Shown here: one piece after another, positions 1-5,271 of the stretch | Layout of the letters: every line of letters begins with the position of its first letter | How positions within the stretch are numbered: the stretch's first letter is position 1 | Source of the DNA: Candidatus Heimdallarchaeota archaeon | GTDB taxonomy: Archaea > Asgardarchaeota > Heimdallarchaeia > Hodarchaeales > LC-3 | Assembly: GCA_027364495.1 (NCBI GenBank) | Contig: DAHXPE010000236.1 | Coordinates: 1 to 5,582, forward strand | DNA length: 5,582 nucleotides | Direction: 5' to 3' | Program-made: the position numbers and the translations under genes | Notes under the pieces: generated by a model | The model's database searches: none | What the model was told of the DNA's origin: nothing | What the model saw: only the letters and a program-made list of their open reading frames with translations

Positions 1-456
1 ATTTTCAAACAACTGTAGATTCCCTTATTTAATTCATTTGCTCTATTTAAATAACAAATATCAAGGTCAAAATTTTTTTATATGATTGCAATCCTGAAAA
101 ATGACCTAAAAAAACGAATGAAGGTAATAATCTTTCTTTAGCACCAATCCTTTCAGTCATCTCTCTAGCTTGGTGAACGTAACAAATAAATTTATTAAAA
201 TCATCATATCTTCCATAAATTACAGCATATAGAATAAAAATACGGCAATTAAAATAAGAATCATCAGCATTTTTTTGAAGATCTACTGCATATTTATTAT
301 TTTCAAGAGCTTGTTCCTTATAATTTTTTATAAATGCCATTCGAAAGCTTTCCTAGTAAAATAAAATCCTAAGATCTGTGCATCCTGTATTTTTTCTTCT
401 TCAGAATTAACTATACAAGAAAATTTTTGATGTACGAATATAAAAATTTTAATGCT
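1..456 (-). pseudogene. Broken TPR-like helical protein gene, partial
   Basis: Coding-looking sequence runs leftward through three frames. The first frame (456 to about 331) carries SEEEKIQDAQILGFYF and then RKAFEW before TAA. The second (340 to 47) has an ATG and 97 codons, including YKEQALENNKYAVDLQ and AREMTERIGAKERL. The third (about 71 to the window edge) carries FDLDICYLNRANELNKG. Restoring one base near 330 and one in the A/T run near 72-78 would join all three. The alternating amphipathic helices and the A-x-E-x-x-E-R-I-G-x-K pattern resemble tetratricopeptide repeats, which usually mediate protein-protein contacts; this is recognition by eye only. The first frame has no start codon before its upstream stop at 457-459, so the 5' end is lost or lies beyond the MFS promoter, and the 3' end runs off the window. 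The 97-codon frame could instead be an independent small gene, or the shifts could be sequencing errors in homopolymers. Function unknown. Confidence 0.45.
434..447 (+). promoter_or_regulatory. Archaeal BRE/TATA promoter of the MFS gene
   Basis: The bases CGAA followed by TATAAAAAT (439-447) match an archaeal purine-rich BRE plus TATA box. The box centre is about 34 bases before the ATG at 477. With the usual 25-27 base TATA-to-start spacing, transcription would begin around 468-471. This leaves a leader of under 10 bases and no room for a Shine-Dalgarno site, and none is seen, so the messenger is probably leaderless. The site lies inside the antisense remnant at 1-456. Confidence 0.6.
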
Positions 457-476
457 TTACCAAAACTTGCGTTACC

Positions 477-1979
477 ATGGAAGATTCTTATCAATCATCA
501 GATCAATCACCTTTATTTAAGGTAAAAGAACAATTACCTGACGATATGTTTTCATCAAAATTCTTATTTATTCTCATTACAGCTACGGGAATAGGAGTAT
601 TTATGGGGGCTTTAGATGGGTCAATTATAAATGTTAGCCTTCAACCTATGGGTGCTTTTTTCAAAGTTAGTCAAGGTGTAATATCCTGGGTAGCTATTAT
701 CTATCTAATCATAATGACAAGTTTTACAGCCATAGCAGGAAAAATTGGCGATAAATATAGTAATAAACTTGTTTTCCAAGTGGGAATGTTAATTTTTACA
801 ATAGGTTCCTTAATGAGTTCTCTTTCAACAACTTTCTCGATACTTATAATTAGCCGTATAATTCAGGCAATTGGATCTACAGGTCTAACAGCAAATGGAA
901 TTGCAATTATAACAAGATTTACAACTTCAAAAAATCGAGGCACAGCAATTGGCTGGAATAGTATTTTTGTTGCTATGGCTTTAACCTTAGGTCCGATATT
1001 AGGAGGTATTTTGACTTCAAGATTTGGCTGGCAAACTATTTTTATGATTAATATTCCAATTGGTATTATTGGACTTATATATGTCCAGTTTGCCATACCA
1101 CCAACCCCTCCCAAAGATATAGGAAAAAAAATAGATTTAATTGGATCTGGATTATTTGGATTTGGATTAATTCTATTAATTGGTGGTCCATCGCTAATAT
1201 CCATAATGTCTGTTCCAGCACCAACTGATACAGTTATTATTTATGTTATTGGAGCTGTTATTTCCTGTTTACTTGGAATTATTGTGTTAATTATCTTCTA
1301 TTTTACTTCCAAAAGGAAAAACGACCCAATTATAGATCTTTCCTTATTTTCAGATCATACATTTGTCATTGGAATTATAACTGCCGCTCTCGTTTATGGT
1401 GTTATGGAAATGATTATTTTCCAGTTACCATTCCTAGTTATTAATATCAATAATTTCTCTGATGAACAAGCTGGATTTGTATTATTGGGCATACCTTTGG
1501 CTATGGCCTTAGTGGGTCCTATTTCAGGTCGATTATCTGACAAATATGATCCAAAATATTTAACAACCATAGGTACAGGAGTTTTAATTTTAGCAATGAT
1601 TGGATTTGCTTTGGTCACAAATGCCACGTTCAATTGGTTTCTAATAATTCCATTAACTTTCTTTTTAGGAGCGAGTGTAGCCATCTTTTCATCACCTAAT
1701 GGCAATTCCATTATGTCATCAGTTCCCAAAAATAGAATTGGTATGGTTGGTGGTTTCATTGGTATAGCTCGAACTTTGGGATTTTCCATGGGAATTGCAG
1801 TGTCTGCTATGCTTATGGTCCTGTTCCAACCATTCTTTATTCAATTATATGGTGGCTCAACAACTTCTGCGTCTAATTATATTCCAACTTACCAGACAAT
1901 GGTCCTATTTGGAGCTTTATTCGCTATTATCTGTATATTCATCACTTATAAAACTCCAAAAATGATTAGAGCGGATTGA
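477..1979 (+). CDS. MFS multidrug/proton antiporter, DHA2 (EmrB/QacA) type, 14 TM
   Basis: This 500-residue protein is predicted to export drugs or other small hydrophobic compounds from the cytoplasm in exchange for protons; its substrate cannot be read from the sequence. The cytosolic N-terminus (about 1-27) is polar. Family motifs appear in the expected order: motif D1 at the first helix (ALDGSIINVSLQPM, 45-58), motif A (GKIGDKYSNKLVF, 88-100), motif B with its conserved Arg (SRIIQAIGS, from 126) and motif C (LGPILGG, 171-177). Next come the helix-6 signature FMINIPIG (189-196) and a second motif-A-like loop in the C-terminal half (GPISGRLSDKYD, 347-358). Motif C and the D1 Asp mark the antiporter subfamily with 14 helices, and the length fits it. 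The ATG fits the TATA spacing and no better upstream start exists. It appears to be a single-gene unit, with its own promoter and a T-rich tract right after the stop. The winged-helix regulator about 400 bases downstream is a possible but unproven partner. The reading frame is intact. Confidence 0.93.
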   Translation: MEDSYQSSDQSPLFKVKEQLPDDMFSSKFLFILITATGIGVFMGALDGSIINVSLQPMGAFFKVSQGVISWVAIIYLIIMTSFTAIAGKIGDKYSNKLVFQVGMLIFTIGSLMSSLSTTFSILIISRIIQAIGSTGLTANGIAIITRFTTSKNRGTAIGWNSIFVAMALTLGPILGGILTSRFGWQTIFMINIPIGIIGLIYVQFAIPPTPPKDIGKKIDLIGSGLFGFGLILLIGGPSLISIMSVPAPTDTVIIYVIGAVISCLLGIIVLIIFYFTSKRKNDPIIDLSLFSDHTFVIGIITAALVYGVMEMIIFQLPFLVININNFSDEQAGFVLLGIPLAMALVGPISGRLSDKYDPKYLTTIGTGVLILAMIGFALVTNATFNWFLIIPLTFFLGASVAIFSSPNGNSIMSSVPKNRIGMVGGFIGIARTLGFSMGIAVSAMLMVLFQPFFIQLYGGSTTSASNYIPTYQTMVLFGALFAIICIFITYKTPKMIRAD

Positions 1980-1984
1980 CACGA

Positions 1985-2006
1985 TTTTTGCTTTTTTTTT
2001 CTTTTT
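1985..2006 (+). terminator. Poly-T terminator after the MFS gene
   Basis: Three T tracts (5, 9 and 5 T) interrupted by G/C begin six bases after the TGA stop. Archaeal RNA polymerase terminates at such runs without needing a hairpin, and no strong stem precedes them. Confidence 0.6.
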
Positions 2007-2008
2007 AG

Positions 2009-2185
2009 AGAATAAAACTTCATCCCTTGCCAGACGAAATATGGTTCCATCAAATCAATTTTGTTGAATTACGGAGGAAAAAGAAAATACTAAAAATTTC
2101 TTTTATTAGTATTTATAACTTAGCAAGTCTGTTAAAATCTTCCAAGAAAGAAGCTAGAACATTCGTTTTTTACTACACCACATAA
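2009..2185 (+). other. Unassigned open frame without a normal start
   Basis: A stop-free stretch of 58 codons follows TAG at 2006-2008 and ends at TAA 2183-2185. It has no ATG, and its only plausible initiation context is a strong GGAGG (2073-2077) nine bases before an ATA codon (2087). From that ATA, 32 residues follow, including NLASLLKSSKKEARTFVF, which faintly recalls the first helices of archaeal TrmB-type regulators. A run this long is uncommon in such AT-rich DNA but not impossible by chance. It could be a decayed gene whose start codon was lost, a tiny gene with a rare start, or noise. The rest of the 1980-2382 gap holds the terminator, the inverted repeats and the promoter listed separately. 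Confidence 0.15.
2085..2114. repeat. 9-bp inverted repeat, 12-base loop
   Basis: AAATACTAA (2085-2093) pairs perfectly with TTAGTATTT (2106-2114). The stem is all A/T except one pair, so an RNA hairpin would be weak. As DNA it could be a protein-binding site. It lies inside the unassigned open frame, ten bases after GGAGG. No T tract follows, so it is not an obvious terminator. Confidence 0.4.
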
Positions 2186-2224
2186 AAACTTGTTAAAAGC
2201 TAAAACTTTAAAAGGCATTTCCCT

Positions 2225-2309
2225 TTCAATTTTAATTGAATGGAATAATGCATTCATTCAAATTTGATTGAATGTGAAAAAAAATCAAATTTACTTTTGT
2301 TAGATTTGA
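2225..2309. promoter_or_regulatory. Cluster of TCAA/TTGA palindromes, possible operator
   Basis: Three dyads lie in tandem. TTCAATT-TT-AATTGAA (2225-2240) has 7-bp arms. CATTCAA (2255-2261) pairs with TTGAATG (2268-2274) and contains the perfect 10-bp palindrome TCAAATTTGA (2258-2267). TCAAAT (2285-2290) pairs with ATTTGA (2304-2309) across a wider gap. All share a TCAA half-site. Sitting 20-110 bases before the TATA-like box of the winged-helix gene, they look like binding sites for a dimeric regulator, possibly that gene's own product. This role is inferred; AT-rich DNA yields some palindromes by chance. Confidence 0.4.
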
Positions 2310-2330
2310 CTGATAAAAAAATAATTACTC

Positions 2331-2340
2331 TTTAATAAAA
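2331..2340 (+). promoter_or_regulatory. TATA-like box of the winged-helix gene
   Basis: TTTAATAAAA is the best TATA-like element before the gene, about 60 bases ahead of the ATG at 2395. It would place the transcript start near 2360, leaving a short leader. The surrounding A-rich run makes the exact position uncertain. Confidence 0.35.
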
Positions 2341-2382
2341 AAAATAAAAAAAAATTGAACTTGAGTACAAGAAGCGATTAAC

Positions 2383-2613
2383 TTGGCAAGAAGAATGAAA
2401 ACTCCGAAATTGATGGGTGTTGAAAAGAAGATTTACAATGTAATTAGAGTAGAAAAAAAAGTGAAACCATTAAAAATTGTTGATTTAACGAATTTATCAC
2501 CAAGATCTGTTAGACATGCTCTTAAAAAACTTGAAAATAAGGATTTAGTTTCAAAAAGTCCAGATTTTAGTGATTTACGTTCATCATTTTATTGTTTAAT
2601 GGAAGCTAGTTAA
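2383..2613 (+). CDS. Small winged helix-turn-helix transcriptional regulator
   Basis: This 76-residue, strongly basic protein is almost entirely one winged-helix DNA-binding domain. Helix 1 is about residues 13-25 and the second helix about 30-37 (KIVDLTNL). The recognition helix is SPRSVRHALKKLENKDL (39-55), and the wing (56-71) contains the D-x-R-S-S-F-Y pattern common in small archaeal MarR-like regulators. There is no effector or dimerisation domain, so it is probably a minimal repressor, activator or chromatin-associated regulator. The longest frame begins with TTG at 2383. An ATG at 2395 gives 72 residues, keeps the whole domain and is equally or more likely; neither has a well-spaced Shine-Dalgarno site. 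The palindromes upstream (2225-2309) are candidate autoregulatory sites. Its targets are unknown; the exporter upstream and the acyltransferase remnant downstream are merely adjacent. Confidence 0.75.
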   Translation: MARRMKTPKLMGVEKKIYNVIRVEKKVKPLKIVDLTNLSPRSVRHALKKLENKDLVSKSPDFSDLRSSFYCLMEAS

Positions 2614-2718
2614 AAATAGAAAAAATTTTATGAATTTATTAATTGGTTAGAACCTGTTGAAAAACTCAAAATGACCTCCATTTGATGAGTTGAAATTTGC
2701 TTCAGATTCATAATTTGA

Positions 2719-3214
2719 GGTTATCTAAAGATTATCATTAATTTGGAATCTGTAAAATTTTGGGGTTATTCAATGGTCTCTTTTATTCTTAAAAAATCTT
2801 AATACTGTTCAATCTGAGAAATCCTCTGAAAAGGATCAACTGACGGAACAAGGAATAATATCAAAATTCTATCCATTTATTCCAAAATTTAATCGACAAA
2901 TTTTAATTAGAAAAATGATCAGGAATCCGTTTTATCTGAAAAAACAAGGTTGAATGATTGTGATTACCTCTGCAAGTCTTTTCACTAATAGTACCGGATG
3001 GGTCGCTGGATTTGGTGGTATGTTAACCATGAGCATAGCCCTAGGTAGGAAATCAAGTAAACAAATCAATGTTGATGGAAAAATTATTACTCAGCATTAT
3101 TTACAAGTTACAATATCCATAGACCACGATATCATTAATGGAGCTCCAGCTGCACGATTTATTTCAACATTAGTAAAACATATAGAAACTGGATTTGGCT
3201 TAGATTTTAATTAA
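2719..3214 (+). pseudogene. Decayed E2 (lipoamide) acyltransferase catalytic domain
   Basis: Proteins of this family transfer acyl groups to CoA in 2-oxoacid dehydrogenase complexes. Archaea also have short homologues lacking the lipoyl domain, which this resembles. The intact stretch (2954-3214, 86 codons) is the C-terminal third, with ITSASLFTNSTGW and SIDHDIINGAPAARF matching the family's SVGMF region and HxxxDG signature. Homology continues upstream in the same frame from about 2800 to 2950 (ISKFYPFIPKFNRQ, then RKMIRNPFYLKKQG) but is cut by TGA at 2951-2953, where relatives usually have Gly. Earlier still, 2719-2799 carries GYSMVSFILKKS in another frame, so a frameshift and probably a small deletion lie near 2790-2800. 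The N-terminal part is not recognisable. The catalytic Asp of HxxxDG is Asn (H at 3125-3127, N at 3137-3139). Translation from the ATG at 2954 would yield only a fragment without the fold's first half, so I call it a pseudogene. Confidence 0.75.
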
Positions 3215-3268
3215 AATAGAAAATATGTTTAGTAAAGAAATACATAGGAAATTTCAGATCAATTATTT

Positions 3269-3274
3269 AAAAAA
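3269..3274 (-). terminator. Short T6 tract after the zinc-ribbon gene
   Basis: Read on the minus strand, six T residues immediately follow the TGA stop. This is a minimal archaeal-type terminator in the 60-base gap between two converging units. It is weak evidence alone. Confidence 0.3.
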
Positions 3275-4315
3275 TCATCTTTTTTGACCACAATTAGGAC
3301 AAAACATCTGAACAGCGGTTAGTTGCTGTCCACAATTTGTACAATAAGTTATCGCTTGACTGTAATATTGTTGAACATCCGTTTTTTTAACTGGACCATA
3401 TTCTAAATCTGGATGCACTAAATTGACATAACTTTGGCCATAAAAATTACCAAGCACTATACCTTCTATCTCAATCACCATCATAAGTAAAAAACTGATA
3501 ACAAGGGCAAATAGAACTATTCCAGTTAATAAAGCTGTATAACCAGTTAAATGTAGTGTAAATATCACTATGACTATTACGAAAATAGAACCAAATAAAA
3601 CTCCAATCAGGACAAATTCCAAAATGAAATTAACAATATAGATTAAGAGCATGGCGAGCAAGAAAAACTTAATTTTATTTGTCCAGCCTTTTAAAATATG
3701 AAATGATCTCTTAATTCCTTCAATATAACCCAAATCCTTTTCGATTAAAAGAACAGATGGGTATATCTCTAATGGTACTAAAAAGAATCCAATTATAATT
3801 GATGGAATAATTTCAATGTATAATAATAAAGGAAAAAGTGAAATTACGAGAGTGGTTCTATTTAGAACTAAAAATAGTAGACCTTCTAAAATCAGATTCA
3901 GGACAATTAATAACGAGAATGATATTAATCCACTAATTAAGGATCCGATAAAAACTCTACGTCTTGATTTTACTGTCTGATGGAGACTCTCAGTATATTT
4001 TGTTTCAGATTTTCTATATAATTCCGACACATGATAGGTTTTTGAGTGTATTAGCCAACTTATTACATAAACTAACCAGGAAAAAAATATCAGTAGAAAT
4101 AATACCGCTAAAAGAATTGGCGGCCCCAATAAATTCAGGTTTTTCCCTTTATTTTCAAGAAATATAACGATTCCATAACCAATGCTAATGATAAATCCAA
4201 ATAACATTAAGAATGGGACAATGAGATATCTAAAATCAGTTTTAACATATTCTTTGAGATTTTTCGATGTAAAGTCAATACTTTTTCTAAAATTATTTCC
4301 AAAATTGTATTCCAT
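3275..4315 (-). CDS. Multi-pass membrane protein with C-terminal zinc ribbon
   Basis: This intact 346-residue protein has a short polar N-terminus (1-28) and about seven or eight hydrophobic helices, at roughly 30-52, 62-89, 121-150, 156-185, 215-256 and 257-285. A polar tail ends in a zinc ribbon with CxxC pairs at Cys325/Cys328 and Cys339/Cys342 (CTNCGQQ and CPNCGQKR). The loop IEKDLGYIEGIKRSFHILKG (191-210) resembles the short amphipathic segment seen in membrane-domain families such as the GlpQ/GPDPase membrane domain and DUF4013-like proteins, where a conserved helix with S and K/R lies between transmembrane spans. That similarity is my impression, not a search result. The molecular role is unknown; zinc ribbons on such archaeal proteins usually face the cytoplasm and may bind partners. 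The ATG is supported by the TATA-like box 37 bases upstream. It stands alone and converges with the acyltransferase remnant. Confidence 0.85.
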   Translation of the reverse strand: MEYNFGNNFRKSIDFTSKNLKEYVKTDFRYLIVPFLMLFGFIISIGYGIVIFLENKGKNLNLLGPPILLAVLFLLIFFSWLVYVISWLIHSKTYHVSELYRKSETKYTESLHQTVKSRRRVFIGSLISGLISFSLLIVLNLILEGLLFLVLNRTTLVISLFPLLLYIEIIPSIIIGFFLVPLEIYPSVLLIEKDLGYIEGIKRSFHILKGWTNKIKFFLLAMLLIYIVNFILEFVLIGVLFGSIFVIVIVIFTLHLTGYTALLTGIVLFALVISFLLMMVIEIEGIVLGNFYGQSYVNLVHPDLEYGPVKKTDVQQYYSQAITYCTNCGQQLTAVQMFCPNCGQKR

Positions 4316-4348
4316 ATTTTATTCACTACGAAGCAAATTAACTTTTTA

Positions 4349-4356
4349 ATTTATAA
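4349..4356 (-). promoter_or_regulatory. TATA box of the zinc-ribbon membrane protein gene
   Basis: On the minus strand TTATAAAT lies about 37 bases before the ATG (4313-4315). Transcription would start near 4327, giving a leader of about 12 bases. No clear Shine-Dalgarno sequence is present in that leader. Confidence 0.55.
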
Positions 4357-4604
4357 CTAAAGTGATTCAGGAAATTTTGAAAAATTGATTAGTACCTTCC
4401 TTCTAACGTCACCTTTTAACTTGAAATCAATTGACAATTCCTACTCGTTTTAATCTTTATTAAGCAAAACTACGTTGTTATTTTTTTTCATGTTCCTTCT
4501 GCAAAACTAGAGTATTTCAGGAAAAGTTAGAAGAGATTTATTTCAAGAAGTTATAACATATTTTCCTTAAAAATGTCATGATCCAATTAAACTATATTCA
4601 AAAC
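4357..4604. other. Intergenic stretch, no gene seen
   Basis: Between the promoter of the membrane-protein gene and the terminator of the protease fragment I find only short, stop-rich frames on both strands. Two loosely similar segments beginning AGTGATTCAGGAAA (4361) and AGTATTTCAGGAAA (4511) are too imperfect to call a repeat family. Confidence 0.5.
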
Positions 4605-4637
4605 AAAAAAAAAAAAAAATAATAGACAAAATGTCTA
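4605..4637 (-). terminator. Terminator of the subtilisin-like gene
   Basis: Reading on the minus strand, a 6-bp stem TAGACA/TGTCTA with a three-base loop (4623-4637) lies about 30 bases past the TAG stop. It is followed by 15 consecutive T residues (4605-4619). The long T run alone would suffice in an archaeon. Confidence 0.7.
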
Positions 4638-4665
4638 CGAATGTGACTCTTCTATGCGTACTCGA

Positions 4666-5271
4666 CTAAAAATGCCAAAATCCGTTATTACTGTACTCAA
4701 CTACTCGGTGGTGATTGCCCATGTTATCTCCATGAGCATAGAGATAATTATAGGCGTTTGAAGAAGACCCACCGTTAGCTACGTAGAAGGCTAATAGTCC
4801 AGAAACGAATGGAACAGCTAAACTGGTACCAGAACCAATGATATATTCATCGTTGATATAGGTAGTTATGATGTTTTCACCAGGTGCATATAAATTAATG
4901 TATGGTGCGCTGTCAGTCCAATATGTAGGTTGGTCATGAATGTTAGAAGCACCAACTGCAATAACACCTGGATAAGCAGCAGGCCATGTAATCTCGTTAG
5001 TCTTTAAGTTACCGTCACCTTGGTTACCAGCTGCGGCAACAAGGATAACACCATGAGCTAAAGCAAAGTTAATAGCTGTTTGAACATAGGCAGGAGGCAT
5101 TTCGCCTTGGGAATCTAGAGACATTGAGATAATGTTTGCATCATCTTTAGTACCGACAATACCATCAGGACCAGCTACAGCGGCATAAATACCATTGGCA
5201 AGCCATCTCCATTGACCTTGACCGTTAGCTCCGAGAACCTTAACGTTATAAAGGTAACAATTCCTTAGCAA
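4666..5271 (-). CDS. Subtilisin-family (S8) serine protease, C-terminal part
   Basis: This 201-codon frame carries the back half of a subtilase, a peptide-bond hydrolase that is usually secreted. It shows the oxyanion-hole Asn in VAAAGNQGDG (Asn83) and the nucleophile in GSGTSLAVPFVSGL (Ser150, codon 4822-4824). The segment GPDGIVGTKDDANIISMSL is typical of the region between catalytic His and Asn. The frame ends naturally with TAG, followed by a terminator. The apparent start, TTG at 5269-5271, and the first six residues (MLRNCY) are not genuine: they are antisense to the other half of the gene, across the junction at about 5254/5255. From residue 7 to 44 the protein repeats exactly what the plus-strand fragment at 5256-5582 encodes. 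Asp and His of the triad are missing here and lie on that opposite fragment. Glycine is mostly GGT, with many GCT, GTT and AAC codons, which looks less A/T-driven than in the other genes. Confidence 0.85.
   Translation of the reverse strand: MLRNCYLYNVKVLGANGQGQWRWLANGIYAAVAGPDGIVGTKDDANIISMSLDSQGEMPPAYVQTAINFALAHGVILVAAAGNQGDGNLKTNEITWPAAYPGVIAVGASNIHDQPTYWTDSAPYINLYAPGENIITTYINDEYIIGSGTSLAVPFVSGLLAFYVANGGSSSNAYNYLYAHGDNMGNHHRVVEYSNNGFWHF
5140..5254 (-). repeat. Inverted repeat arm A (115 bp, exact)
   Basis: The reverse complement of this segment is identical to 5468-5582. Identity stops at 5254/5468, where the next bases differ (A versus C on the coding sense). The other end is cut by the window edge, so the repeat may be longer. 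It lies wholly inside subtilase coding sequence. Confidence 0.9.

Noticed and set aside
863..1204. Minus-strand open frame of 113 codons inside the MFS gene
   Set aside because: It is antisense to strongly supported transporter coding sequence. Its composition (many P, I, N) is that of a mirrored membrane protein.
1394..1789. Minus-strand open frame of 131 codons inside the MFS gene
   Set aside because: Same reason: a shadow of the transporter, with no motif or promoter of its own.
2620..2682. Protein-like stretch FYEFINWLEPVEKLKM after the winged-helix stop
   Set aside because: It is only 21 codons in the regulator's frame, beyond two stop codons and ended by TGATGA. It could be an extension remnant or part of the E2 N-terminus, but nothing decides it.
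2951..2953. TGA as a selenocysteine codon
   Set aside because: Family members have Gly here, the residue is not catalytic, no SECIS-like stem was evident downstream, and the gene has another lesion.
3964..4167. Plus-strand open frame of 67 codons
   Set aside because: It lies antisense to the zinc-ribbon membrane protein gene and has no recognisable domain.
4361..4530. Two similar segments around TTCAGGAAA (4361 and 4511)
   Set aside because: The match is about a dozen bases with mismatches, as expected by chance in AT-rich intergenic DNA.
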